Source: Sepiola atlantica
Taxonomy: Eukaryota; Mollusca; Cephalopoda; Sepiida; Sepiolidae
DNA length: 64,000 bases
Assembly: GCA_963556195.1 (NCBI GenBank)
Contig: OY744533.1
Location: 43,211,937-43,275,936 of the forward strand
Reading direction: 5' to 3'
Shown: one piece after another, positions 21,348-31,960 of the stretch
Layout: each line of letters starts with the position of its first letter
How positions within the stretch are numbered: the stretch's first letter is position 1
The notes under the pieces: model-generated
Told to the model about the DNA's origin: nothing
What the model saw: only the letters and a program-made list of their open reading frames with translations
Database searches by the model: none
Translations under genes and position numbers: made by a program

Positions 21348-21464
21348 GTAATATATCATATATATATATATATATGTAATATATATATACGTAATATATC
21401 ATATATATATATATGTATATATATATACTTAATATATTATTATATATATGTATATATATGCGTA

Positions 21465-21511
<47 letters not shown>

Positions 21512-21515
21512 GTAA
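21318..21515. repeat. (TA)n with periodic ACGTAATATAT interruptions
   Basis: TA blocks interrupted by ACGTAATATATCATATATAT-type units, so a second-order repeat has grown within the microsatellite. Confidence 0.93.
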
Positions 21516-22260
21516 CATATTTATGTATATACGTAATATATTATTTTATATGTTCATATACATGAAATAGTAGTGTGTGTTTTTGTAGAATTGGACTACG
21601 ATAAATTCAAAAACAATTTAATACGTAATTTTGTGACTCGCTGTTTAATTGATTTGTCTTGGCATGTTCCTTGATTGGACATTCAGAAACACGTATGAAT
21701 ATATATTTTGTTTATTTTTTAGGGCCATTAGAAAATTGTCGGTGACCTTCGTCAATGTTATGATAAAATGAATTATATATATTAAATTCAACACAGTGAA
21801 CAGTCAGCAAATGTACCGAAGTCACATGAAAACAATAAGAATCCCGGTTCGAAGAATATAAGAAAAAACTACAAAACTACTTACAAATGTAGACACTTGA
21901 GTAGAAACATAGTCGACTACGAATAAACAAATATGTCAAAACTGTCGCAAAATTCGAAAAGAGGTCGACTAGAATGGTGTATAAAAAGAGCATCATATCA
22001 CTAATTGGCAAAATCCAACTCCAATGCCAAGGCACAACAAAGACGCAGGGTCAACAAAAACATTTTATCACAAACACCAATGGAACTCACAATATCGCCA
22101 CGCTTTCAAAATTCTAAGATGCTAATCCTACATTGTGAGATAAAGCAACCAAACTATCAACCTACTACGGGGTTATCCAAAACAATTTGAACACATTGGA
22201 CACTTACCATTAATTCTCGACACTAAATAACACTGGTGATATATGGCCCACAAAAATGTC
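21516..22260. other. Spacer, possibly upstream part of a gypsy element
   Basis: The portion from about 21930 is more C/A-rich and leads into the gypsy RT relic. The segment near 22125 could be the pre-RT region, but no motif is firm. Confidence 0.3.
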
Positions 22261-22600
22261 TGTCCACCTAAAAGATTAGGTGACAATGGAGTTAGACAAT
22301 ATAGTGAAGAACCGGATCATAAAGAAAGAACCCGTCGACTGGGTCAGTAGTCTCGTATATAGCTGGAAAAGCAGCAAATAAATGAGGATTTCTCTCGAAA
22401 TATTCCAGTATAGAGTTCTACCCCTGAACGAAATGATTCACGAAAGTAAGCTCGATGAAAAACATAGCCCCCGACCCATCGAGCTCAACAAAAAAACAGA
22501 CTTCAACAGTCCATTTGGCGGTACTGCTTCATGAGGATTGTTGATGAACCAGGGCGTGTTCCACTAAAAATTGTATGAAATTCTCAAAAGTGCCCTGAAA
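22235..22600 (+). pseudogene. Ty3/gypsy reverse transcriptase relic
   Basis: The plus frame reads KMSVHLKD, then ELDNIVKNRIIKKEPVDWVS and SLVYSWKSS (about 22272-22368). This is the gypsy RT start: PVHLKDxxKxELDxMxxxGIIxxV(T)EPTDWVSSLVYSRKSS. Further on, SKLDEKHSPRPIEL and FNSPFGGT (about 22445-22530) match the SKLDAxxGYWxIxLD and TFNSPFGRYRF blocks. The region between is shortened, and the catalytic YADD-type motif is not visible. Orientation is opposite to the gag-protease relic at 24.4-25.7 kb. Confidence 0.75.
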
Positions 22601-22624
22601 CTGTGGCAATATTTGGACGTTGGT

Positions 22625-22775
22625 GTATTAAAATAATGTTAGAAACGGAATTTTCAACATAAAGGTTACATTAAGTAGAAAACAGGAAAATTCCACGAGA
22701 AGCCTAAGAGTAGGAATTTAAGCAAACGTGTTCAGGTTGGTGCGTCACAGACTGAAAGTCTTCAGTGACACATAA
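22625..22775 (+). repeat. Repeat segment shared with 30.16 kb
   Basis: ATAAAGGTTACATTAAGTAG, GGAAAATTCCACGAGAAG and CGTGTTCAGG recur in the same order and spacing at about 30165-30275. Dispersed element of unknown class. Confidence 0.55.
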
Positions 22776-23890
22776 CGGATAAGCTGATAAAAAATCTTTT
22801 TTTCTGTTTTTGAATCGAGAAGGAGAGCGGGTGTGTTTTGAACAGCTGCTCTCCAATGGGGACGGGTTAGAGGAAGATCCACGGGCTACTTCATACTATA
22901 AAGAAAAGGAAAACTTCAGAAGAATGGTTAAACTCCAAATAAATGTGTGCTGTTGTTATTAATAACGTTTACAACTGCTGCTATTAAAAAGAAGACGGTT
23001 GCAACAAAAAGAAAGAGAAAAAGAAACGATCAAATCACTGTGATGTCTACTACTGCCTCGGTCATCGTTACGGCTACAACGAATTACTATTACTGCTACG
23101 TGGCATCAACACAACACGACTTCAACGGTTTACGTGACGATCCGCCGACGTTCTTGAAGACAAAGAATGGGTTGAGTGTTACTAATACAGAATCATTAGT
23201 TTTTTGTAATACTTGGAAAAAACGAAGAAGAGCACGACAACAGCTTGCTCGGCCGGGAGGCAACCGTAAGGAAAATAGTGTTGCATTTAACAGTACCAAA
23301 TATAACATCACGGACGAATCCGTAAATTTTTCAGCAGAAATAATGTTAATGGTGCGGATCCATCTCCATCCCTCCAAAAAATAAAAACAAGTAGAATCAT
23401 CAATGCCCTAAAGATGGCCGGCCAATGAAGCAGAGCATGTCATTGGAATGGTTACTTGTATGGGACCTTTCATACTTCGACTGCCTGAACATATTGCCAA
23501 CCTTGACGACCTCCTTAAAATAACAATGCATATACATGGACGAAGAGCCACGAGAAGGCCTTCTAAGAAACCAAGTAACTTATCAGCAAGGAAGTGATTA
23601 ACTGCCGTGACCCTGTTTAAGGGTCGGAATGAATACACGAACACGGGGTTTAGCAAGAAAAGTATATACAACAGAGAAACAAGAGTAGTAGTACGTCAGT
23701 CTTGACTGCCAGTATAGACTGGGGTTTGTTAAACACTGAGAAGCATATGCTTCCAATACTTATTGAGAATGGAAAAGTTCAAATGTTCGTTATAGGTATG
23801 GTGCCATAACATCCCCCTCCCAAGCCTTACTTCCTCGGGAGTCTAGTATTGTTTACTTTTTGGGTTGGCGCTATTCTGAGGTTGCTTGAG
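22776..23890. other. Spacer; open frame of 145 codons at 22947-23384
   Basis: The plus frame 22947-23384 is basic and Thr/Tyr-rich with no known domain. A 93-codon minus frame overlaps it fully, so at most one can be real. The 23.4-23.7 kb part is unassigned. I see no reason to call a gene. Confidence 0.35.
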
Positions 23891-23899
23891 GTAGCTGTA

Positions 23900-24420
23900 T
23901 GTCGAAAGTGTTTTATCTGGTAACCATAACTTCTTCCTGTGTACTGCTGTCAGTGTCGACCGATAGTCGTTCCCTAATTTGGTTTATGTCTCTTTTATGA
24001 GAGAACTGATCGCCTCTATCAAATTTAGATCTGAGGTGTTTAATTCTATATGTCTGATTTTTTAGCATTTTGAAAAAATGTCTTTGCTTCGACATTCCAC
24101 TTCAAGACAAGTCATCTTATCTTTCATAATCTCTAGCTCTTCTGAAAACTCTGTGAGTTGTAACTTTAACGATTCCAGCTCTGGAACTATTAATTCACTC
24201 TCTTTAACCTTCAACTGGTTATCTAAAGAATTTGACTTTAATTTTTTTCAGTTTCGTGTTCGATTTTTTCAGCGTGAATTTTGTTTCCTTATGTGATTTT
24301 ATTTCTGCAGACAATTTATTTTTAGTACATTTCATACGATTTTTAATGGTTTAAATAAATTCCTTTTTTCGTTTTTCTGACCCGGTCGTCAGATTTATTT
24401 TCTTCCGACTAGAAATCTTG
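23900..24420 (-). pseudogene. Coiled-coil-like coding remnant fused behind gypsy protease
   Basis: Minus-strand frames from about 24347 read a Lys/Glu-rich heptad-type sequence: NKLSAEIKSHKETKFTLKKS. A frameshift near 24230 follows, and then LKVKESELIVPELESLKLQ and LTEFSEELEIMKDKMTCLEV. Leucine/isoleucine spacing is coiled-coil-like. In a gypsy element the RT should follow the protease, so this is foreign to the expected order: either a captured or retroposed host exon, or another element. I do not recognise the parent protein. Confidence 0.45.
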
Positions 24421-25672
24421 GTTGATAATTCCCATATATTGAATAGCTGCATTAAGTTTACGCCAAATGAATTATTTGTGTTTTTTAATAGGTAATTTTT
24501 TATGTTTTTTATCGTTCTGTTAAAAATAATGTCGGTAATTATTTCACTCTCGAAATTTATTTTTTCAGCAGTCACTTTTCTGGCAATTTAATTGGTTCTT
24601 AGTATGATCAGTTTTCCCAAACTTCTCCACGTGTCGATAATTGATACGTCTAAACCTGAATCTAATTGTAGTTTTACGTTTTTATTTAAGATTTTTACCT
24701 GAACATATCTTCTTATAATACTGCCGCCATGTTTGATAGTCTTTGTTGATTTAACCCGCGTTTTATTTTCTACAATGCGAACTTGTGTGTCCGACTTTGT
24801 TACAAGTCAGGCAGGTTTTAAAATGAAATGGGCAATCTGTTACCCAAAGCAGGCTTCCGTACCGATAACAAGGGCTTAGCGGTATAGGACTGGCTTGTTT
24901 GTGAGGCGTGAAAATCCATTTTTTGTTTATGAATTGTTTATGAATAGAAGTTAAATTTCGATTTTTTACGTACTTTTCGTATTGTGCGATGCCTGGCTTA
25001 TTGATGTTCTTCGAACCCTTCTTAACATCTATAAACCTCTTACAGTCTTCAGCTAATTTCTGCAGTGTTAAGTTCGGTTAATTTTCTAATTTATTTAGAA
25101 CCCTCCGCGTGATCTTGGCGTATTTTCCTGCGAAAATTAATTATTTAAAATTATCAGCACTAAGTCCGGTTGATTTAAAATCGCCTCAGTGTTTATTGAC
25201 GACTGATGCAAACGTTGAATAATCTTCGTTGTCTTTTTTACCAGGTTTTAACATTTCCAGCGTTTGTGAAACAAATAATCATTTGGCTGAATAATTCCGT
25301 TAAAAGATTTACAGCTTCAGCAAAAGTCAAATCGCTCGTCTTTAGTATGTTCGGTGGTGCCTAATTTTCGGAGTAGTAGGCGAACCATTTTAGAGCCTGC
25401 CCAATTTTCACAATCTATTTTATATAGATACTCATATCTTCTAAAATACGAAGCAAAGGTTTTATCCTCCTCCGGGGAATAAGTGAAATCGCCAATTGCA
25501 CTCCAAACGGCATTTCGTCGGTTTCTCTTTTCTGTTCTAGAAGTTTCTCGTTTGCTTCTTTTTTTGTTCTAGAAGCTTTCTTCATTTTTAGTAGTCTTTC
25601 TTCAGTTGTCTGTTGCTGTTGCATTTGAAATTTCACCAGTTCTGTAATATAGCTTTAAAGTTTTCCATATTT
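24421..25672 (-). pseudogene. Ty3/gypsy gag-protease relic
   Basis: From an ATG near 25669 the minus strand gives, across several frameshifts: VKFQMQQQQTTEERLLKMKK (Q/K-rich start), then SAIGDFTYSPEEDKTFASYF and RYEYLYKIDCENWAGSKMVR (capsid-like), then SDLTFAEAVNLLTELF. Next are CCHC zinc knuckles (PCYR-G..., then CLTCNKVGHTSSHC at about 24782-24823) and an aspartic protease start VKLQLDSGLDVSIIDTWRSL (about 24606-24665) with the DSG catalytic triplet. NSFGVNLMQLFNIWEL follows, as between protease and RT in this gypsy group. Multiple stops make it dead. No clear LTR was delimited. Confidence 0.85.
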
Positions 25673-25699
25673 AAAATGTGTCCTTTTAGAATACGGCTT

Positions 25700-26570
25700 T
25701 TTTTACAGTACTCTCTTTTAGATTACGCTTGCTAACGTAATCTTAGTTGTAGAAAGCATATAAAACCTTTTTATTTTTCCTCGGGAAAAAAATCATATTG
25801 TTAACGTACATGAGTGCCGGCGGAGAACATATAAAAGCGGGTTGGCGAATCGAACAGAGGGGTCCTTGACAGCTGAAGAGAAAACTGTTACCGGTCGAAT
25901 ACCCCATCACCACCAGTGTATGCGCTGTGAGTTATAAAAAAGAAAGAAGAAAAATACGAAGAAGATGAAGGAAATCACGGAGCTGAAAAAGAAAGCTGAC
26001 TCCATAACCGGGCCGAATCGCCTGAGATTTTCTCCTATGCAAATTGCTAATTTGATGAAAACAAAGGCTTTCAAGATTATTTCACCAAACCTGCCGCTGA
26101 TTATAAACATATTACATCGCCACCGAGATGACAAATACATATCCTATGTGAAGATTGCATAGCGCCAAGTGAGACTTCCACGATTACACCTGCATATATG
26201 ATTTCTGAACACTTGCTTCTTGAATTCTGCTAACGACTTTTCCATCCAAAGATCAGTGTGGATCTTGGATGAGTGTGACTTGTGGCATTCTTGGATCATT
26301 GAACTTTTCGACTCCCGTGGGGTGTCTTGTAATAACCTTCCACATTATGTGAGTGAGTAATCCTTCTTTCTTCCGTGATTTGTTTGGGACACTATTTTGT
26401 TCATAGATTTTGCTCGCCATTAGTTAACGTTAAACATTATCCCTCACCTCTTAAAATAGTACTTTGGTTTTCTTGTTGTTTGTTTTATGTATGTTTATCC
26501 TTTCTCTTGTTATTTTATCAATAAATATTATTTGAATCTTAACTGTGTGTTCGAGTCGTCTTTTACCTGC
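25700..26570 (+). other. Possible LTR or promoter remnant
   Basis: Has a TATA-like ACATATAAAAGCGGG (25828-25842), a short frame 25965-26162 of unknown origin, a possible LTR-type start TGTAATAACC (26325), and a polyadenylation signal CAATAAATATT (26518-26528) followed by a GT-rich stretch. This resembles an LTR or a promoter-to-terminator unit of a retroelement, but terminal repeats were not found. Confidence 0.3.
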
Positions 26571-27132
26571 TTGTTATTCTCTCTTGCTTTCTATGTGATG
26601 TCTTGAATTGGAGAATCCCCTTCCCCTTGAATTCTGTTGATAATATTAGACCCTAGGGACCTACGAGCCACTTCCGAACATTTCTACTTTTCTTGGATAT
26701 TTATCATTGTCACGCGCTCGCCGCCATGGTCCCGACGAAGGCTGTGTATGACACAATCCATAATTCTGCTTTCGAAGGAGCTGAATTTTCTGCACATTAA
26801 AAACTGACCTTGTGTCTAAATTTGCTCTCGTAGAGAGGCAAATAAATTGGAATGTGATAATCCCACTGCCGCTAGACTAGCTAGACTAGCTAGACTAGCT
26901 TACTGTGCGACCAACTCTGTGTGTAGCGCACCACCAATTTCTTTGTTTACACTGCACCTGCTGGTGGTAGTTTCTCTTTATTTTGAGATTATTTCTTATT
27001 TTGTCTAAATTTAATCTTTCACATGTAAATTCAAGTGGCAGCTGTGGCGTTAAATGCAACCCCCGATCTATTTTTATCAAAGAAAAAGTTGAACTGCTGT
27101 TGTTTTCGATTTATAGACATTGTAAGTGTATG
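26571..27132. other. Spacer with a 9-bp tandem repeat
   Basis: Contains CTAGACTAG repeated about three times (26871-26900). Otherwise unassigned. Confidence 0.5.
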
Positions 27133-27187
27133 ATTAGGGGTTAGAGTTAGGGTTAGGGTTAGGGTTAGGGTTAGGGTTAGGGTTAGT
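27133..27187 (+). repeat. Interstitial telomeric (TTAGGG)n
   Basis: About seven near-perfect TTAGGG units with one variant (TTAGAG). TTAGGG is the telomere repeat of most animals. Far too short for a telomere and flanked by ordinary sequence. Confidence 0.93.
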
Positions 27188-27752
27188 GGTGTGTTGATAA
27201 ATTATTATTAGAACAATCGGGACCCCATGGAAATACCACGGTGTTTTCTACATCAATCTGTATAATTTACTGTTAATAATAATATTCCTTTTTTAAACAA
27301 TAAATGTGTGTAAAGCTTAGTACTATTAATAAAAAATAATTTTACTTCCATAAAATAATTCTTCTTGTCAGCGAAATATTCTTTAAATAAATAAAACTGT
27401 GTCTTTTTATTTATTTGTTTATTTATTTATTTAAAATGATAGCAATTTAACTCTTTTTAAAACAAATATGCACATTCTTCTTACCGTAAAAATAATTGTC
27501 AGTAAAATATGCTTTAAATCAAACGAATGTCACTTTTTGAAATGTATTTATTTTAAATGTATTTATTTGAAATGTATTTATTTGAAATGTTACGTTTTAG
27601 TCGATGAGACGACATAATTTGATTTAAGAACAAGGAATTTTTTATTTTAGCGACATAAGATTAATCAAAAAATCACTATCCAATTATTTAATGTATGTGA
27701 AAGTTGATAACGTACGTACGAACATAAATGCATTAGCGTATTATTATATAGA
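27188..27752 (-). mobile_element. Helitron-like element, 5' end at 27752
   Basis: On the minus strand it opens with TCTATATAATAATACGCTAA and an internal CGTACGTACG palindrome (27711-27720), both shared with the neighbouring element at 29.28 kb. Its 3' end toward lower coordinates was not located; the left limit given is arbitrary. Includes (TTTA)n at 27413-27433 and a 15-16 bp repeat (GAAATGTATTTATTT, about four units) at 27538-27590. Confidence 0.5.
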
Positions 27753-27904
27753 CTAGCGAGACCCGTGAACATTCCACAGTCGTATCTTTCGTCTGCTGTA
27801 TATTGCTCTCGTGCTGAAAAATAGACCCCGCGATATTATTCAACCACTTTTGTTCAAACTGAAACCTATTTATCTAACTACTCTGGTTAATGGAGTTTCA
27901 GTAT

Positions 27905-28073
27905 ATATGTGATTATGGGAGTCAATTTTTGTATGAGTTTGTGAGATATTTCCATTCTATATATGTGGTTATGGGAGTCAATTTTTGTATGAGTTTGTGA
28001 GATATTTCCATTCTATATATGTGGTTATGGGAGTCAATTTTTGTATGAGTTTGTGAGATATTTCCATTCTATG
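27905..28073 (+). repeat. 56-bp tandem repeat, three copies
   Basis: Three almost identical units that begin ATATGTGGTTATGGGAGTCA and end GATATTTCCATTCT. Confidence 0.93.
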
Positions 28074-28993
28074 GACGTCCGGCGCAAACACAAACCTCTC
28101 GATGTTATTAAACCATCTTTGGACAGAATATTGTTACGATTTTTAGATCACATTTTGTTTGGTGACCGCCGTCCAAGTCTGCCTTATTTCTGTGGTTCTT
28201 AACTGCTTAAAAGTGGAATTAGGTACACTGAGATCTGTTCTCTAGTCGCCATAGTCGCACCAGAATTGGAGCACATACTCATGTACATTACCACAAGGTT
28301 GTGTGCCGATTACTCATGTGCCGTGCTCGCTATGGCGAAAATAAGATTAAAATGAAACAGTTTTCTAAAGTCAAGGCGGACAATGGTACAGATATATCGG
28401 CGAACACTGTCGTCTCGATCATGGGTGCAATGTTAATGAGCGAAAAATTCAAAGCCTGGACACCAAACATATACTCCCATCTCATCAAAACAATGGACAA
28501 CCATTACACATCTGGTGGTATAGCAAGCGAGGCCCAACAATACCTAGATCGTGGTATCGAAACAGACGAGACCACCAGTCACGATACCATCGCATACTAC
28601 ACACACAAACATACCGATCAAATCAACAACCTAAGATGCTAGCCGGACCATGGCGACAATTACCAAACACAGACAGACACTTCTCTCATCCAGGAACGCA
28701 AACCAAATCCAACACATCTCACAATGCCAATCAAGGATACGATCGAACACAGAAACGGCAACTGGAATTGGAACCCCGTCATTTGCAGAAACTATACACG
28801 AGGCCACCCATGTTTTCACGGGCGCAACTGCAAATACCAACACCCACCTCTCGTACAGGCTTACGTTGCAAGCATAAAAAACGAAAACGGCGAGGGTGAA
28901 TTGGTTCACCGGGCACATATTCGCGCCTTATATCGCGACCGAAACACCTGTCTCCCAACCTACCTCTTCTACCCTGCTCAGCTCATCGAATAA
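28071..28993 (+). pseudogene. Broken coding sequence with a CCCH zinc finger
   Basis: Reading frames on the plus strand are linked by one shift near 28350 and broken by stops at 28200 and 28640. They span about 920 bp of unusually codon-like, less A/T-rich sequence. After the stop at 28640 the same frame continues to 28993. It contains C-x8-C-x5-C-x3-H, with ligands at codons 28784, 28811, 28829 and 28841, the spacing of CCCH (tristetraprolin-type) fingers. The upstream part looks helical and alanine/methionine-rich. Parent unknown. Possible sources are a host RNA-binding protein captured by the surrounding Helitron, or an old copy of an RNA-virus gene, since some negative-strand viruses encode proteins with such fingers. 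I cannot decide between them. Confidence 0.5.
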
Positions 28994-29117
28994 CTCAGGA
29001 AACAACGCTCACATCCACAACTGGGGCGCACATGGCATTACAAGACTCCAGATTCATCGTAGTCCCAAAAACTCCACCCGGATACAAACCGAACCCGATC
29101 CTGAACGCTTATTATAA

Positions 29118-29153
29118 CAATACTACACTTTGACCTTATCCCAAAGGTCAAGA
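29118..29153 (-). repeat. U2 snRNA-like fragment
   Basis: The reverse complement reads CTTGACCTTTGGGATAAGGT, then CAAAGTGTAGTATTG: a diverged U2 5' end, without a SINE tail. Confidence 0.6.
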
Positions 29154-29639
29154 AAGTGTATTTTATTTTCAGTTTCACGTTCTACACAATAGCAACATCG
29201 GCCAATCCCATCTTTTAAAAAAGGTGAAGGTGATAACGTACGTACGAACATGAAATTGTCTTAGCGTATTATCATATAAATAAAATATTATTTTACTTTT
29301 ATTTTTTAATTTTCGTTTTATTTATTTTCATGAATGTAGTCATTTTAACTCTTATTTCATTAAGTAATTTATCGCATTTTTATTTATTTGTTAACTCGTT
29401 TATAAAAAAAAAACCTAGATGAGTTGGTGTTGTTCAGGGTACGTCCTCGACAATCAGTTCGACAGAGTCGAAGCCATTTTTGAGTTAGTGACCTTGTTGA
29501 CCTTGTTTCTGTCAGGATGATGTGTGCTTCCGCGCAGCTCTAGAAAGCTAATTTATTGCGATGTAGGAACATAATAGTCAACAACAAAAAAAACTCCTCA
29601 TGTTAAGAATAGGTTTCTAAATAATAACATTATTATTTA
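29154..29639. other. A/T-rich spacer
   Basis: No gene or RNA recognised. The inverted words GTTTCTAAATAATAA and TTATTATTTAGAAAC at 29611-29644 form a perfect hairpin at the edge of the next SINE tail. Confidence 0.5.
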
Positions 29640-29644
29640 GAAAC

Positions 29645-29880
29645 CCATTCATAACATGGGGGTTGGGAGGTGACTATGTTAACTATTCTGCAACTTCGCC
29701 GTTTATTTCTAATCGCGTGAGGCATCCCTATCGAGTAATACTGGCGGTCATTTTTGTGGGTCAGGGTGCGCACGCTTCTTGTATGCTGGCTTTTCAATCC
29801 CCCCTTCCGATATTGTGTCACATCTTCCGGCGGTGGGAGTTAAATACCAACTCGTTTATTCGCGGGCCGTTATTCTAAAA
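29645..29880 (+). repeat. Diverged U2-SINE tail
   Basis: Shows GCGTGAGGCATCCCTATCGAG and, at the end, ATTGTGTCACATCTTCCGGC followed by GGTGGGAGTTAAATA, in the order of the tails at 34.2 and 60.3 kb. The head is missing. A short frame over it is incidental. Confidence 0.6.
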
Positions 29881-30159
29881 TTAAAATACGCCAGACAATT
29901 TTTGGCAGTGCAATTAAAGATAGTTAAAAAAAAAAACTTAAATAAAAAAAACATGGGATTTGTCATAAAGTGAACGATAATAAAATCCTATGGAGACGGA
30001 ATGTCTGAAAGAGGGCAATAAACATTTGAGCGCAAAAAGATCATTTCAAAAACAGGTAATAAATGCTATTGTTAGGTTGTCTCTTTTATCGACAAATTAT
30101 TCCTCGCGATTTGCGTGATTGGCCTAATGGATGCTGTTTAGCAAAACTGGATGTGCATG

Positions 30160-30290
30160 GGTACAAATAATGTTTAAAACGGTATTATCCACATAAGGTT
30201 AGATTAAGCAGAAAAATGGAAATTTACATTAGAAGTCAAAAGATTGTGAAAATTAAAGCTACGTGTCAGGATATGACGTCATGAACAGGA
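30160..30290 (+). repeat. Repeat segment shared with 22.63 kb
   Basis: ATAAGGTTAGATTAAGCAG, GGAAATTTACATTAGAAG and CGTGTCAGG match the order seen at 22.63-22.77 kb. A TGACGTCA palindrome follows at about 30274. Confidence 0.55.
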
Positions 30291-30299
30291 AGATTCCAA

Positions 30300-30940
30300 G
30301 GATTTGACGATTGGAAGATTCCGTAATATGCAACTTTACAATGCTGTAAATAAAACATCAAAAGAATGACGTCATTGAGCAAGAATATTATTGGCGTTTT
30401 TTCTAATTTATTGTTATCCATTATCACAGCTACAAGGACAGGGGAAGACACAGAAACTTCGACTATGACAACGACTTAACAACAACGAAAAAGAAGAGAA
30501 AGAAAGTGAGAGACGTCACTACACATTGAGTCAACTACTTATAACACGTAAACAAGAGACCAGTGGCTTATTATGCCACGTAACATTACAATTGTCGGAG
30601 ACTATAGAATCGATTATGCCGAGTTCAAATCCTATCGGATCTATTGGGGTAAATTACGTACGAATAATGTTGGAGAGGAGGTATGAACCCACAATCCCCC
30701 TAGTATGGGTGAAATAGAAACTTGTGTTCAATTAATCCTATTCAACGAATCGTTAAACTATGTATTGCGTTTCGATATTAAATAATCTAAAAGGGGTTTA
30801 TACGCTGTCAAAACAAATAAACAAAACCAAATCAAAATTCATGACAAAAAAAGATTTCACCTGTGAAAGATCCAGAAACCTTCACTTATTATTATTATAC
30901 GGCTCTGATATTTAATTTCGGAAAGGGTGAGGTGATCGTT
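30300..30940. other. Spacer with CRE-type palindromes
   Basis: TGACGTCA near 30367 and GACGTCAC near 30512. A frame at 30526-30717 has no known domain. Confidence 0.4.
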
Positions 30941-30949
30941 GTCGGAAGC

Positions 30950-31015
30950 ATATGTATGCCTTAATACAGAGGGCAGTAAACACCAGACAATCTAAAGGGT
31001 TCAACGAACTTAATC
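30950..31015 (+). repeat. Repeat segment shared with 10.09 kb
   Basis: TGCCTTAATACAGAGGGCAG, then CAGACAATCTAAAGGGTTCA and ACGAAC, diverged from the 10.09-kb copy at only a few sites. Here no TA tract follows. Confidence 0.6.
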
Positions 31016-31109
31016 GGAACCTGGCTTTATAGCTTAAGTGACAGTATGTGTTAATATCTCCGAACAGTACTATACTCCTTCCGGTCGCATTTTGCTAAGC
31101 GTGAAAGAT

Positions 31110-31660
31110 ATCAGGATAAACAAGCTACATACACTGACCCCAATGGGGGGGGGGGGGGGGTAATGACTGAGAGGATGATATAACGAACATATACTACAGT
31201 AATCTTTAAAGGATGGGGGAAATGCCTGGTGGAATAATATCATGACAACAAAACAGGTACTACAATACCCCCTTTAAAAAATGAGGTAATACTTGGGAGA
31301 ATCTCCCCATAAAAGAAGCTAATTCCTGCAAGTATGGTATCATGGCAACAGAAAAGATACTACACTACCCTCCCCTTCAAAAAAAGAAGGTAGTCCCTGG
31401 GAAGACAGTTTCATGACAAAGAACAGATACTACATTAACCCTCCCTCACAGGAGGATGTAGTACTTGGGATGATAACTCCCACCATCTTAGAAAGGAGGA
31501 GGTAATTCGACGGAGGGTGGTCTTATGACAACAGAACCGATACTACACTACCTAATCTCCATTAGAAGATAATGAAATAATAGATTAAATCAGTTTTTTT
31601 GGGGTGGGGGGGTCATTCATTTATAAATGTCTAGTCATAAAAACATATTTTTTTATAGTT
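31110..31660 (-). repeat. U2-like-motif tandem units (minus orientation)
   Basis: Units of roughly 70-110 bp recur. Each, on the minus strand, reads GTAGTATCGGTTCTGTTGTC, ATAAGACCACCCTCC and AATTACCTCCTCC, and then a G-rich or A-rich stretch (copies near 31555, 31430, 31360, 31260). The GTAGTATCxGTTCT core equals the U2 branch-site recognition stretch. The boundary segment GACTAGACATTTATAAATGA (about 31636-31617) is repeated at 54.4 kb. A G17-type run lies at 31146-31162. Confidence 0.65.
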
Positions 31661-31789
31661 GCTTGGCCTATTTTAATCCAATGAATTTCTGTAAATAAAT
31701 GTATTTATGAAAAAAAAATGTTTCCAACAATTTGGAGATATTTTAAGTAAAATGGCCCTGAGAGTAAATGTAATATTGTTGTGACAGAT

Positions 31790-31960
31790 ACTTCTAGTAA
31801 AGAGTAGGATAGACATTTGTATCACTTTTGACCAAACGTAACCAATGACCTACATTTTCCCACACTTTTGAGTGCCTTGTGCCTAATTTGTTCCTAATGT
31901 AATTTTTTATATTTTATGCAAATAAATAATTCAAAGTACTGTATCTCTTCTCAGCATCTC
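31790..31960 (+). repeat. Left flank repeat of the 63-bp satellite
   Basis: GCCTTGTGCCTAATTTGTTC through AAATAATTCAAAGTACTGTATCTC and TCTCAGCATCTCC is repeated at 33086-33190 on the other side of the satellite, in the same orientation. Confidence 0.75.

Larger units (their letters stand above)
27753..29280 (-). mobile_element. Helitron-like element (about 1.53 kb) carrying captured sequence
   Basis: The minus-strand 5' end at 29280 (TTTATATGATAATACGC) differs at two positions from the Helitron start at 27752 and shares the CGTACGTACG block. The 3' end reads CGGGTCTCGCTAG with CTAG at 27756-27753, though the usual hairpin is eroded. Inside are three 56-bp tandem repeats, a zinc-finger pseudogene on the opposite strand and a U2-like fragment. 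Helitrons are known to carry host fragments; that this one does is inference. Confidence 0.55.

Noticed and set aside
22947..23384. 145-codon plus frame with a 93-codon antisense frame
   Set aside because: No recognisable domain, low-complexity start, full antisense overlap, and a location among retroelement relics.
25965..26162. 65-codon plus frame and a 77-codon minus frame over it
   Set aside because: No known domain on either strand; mutually overlapping.
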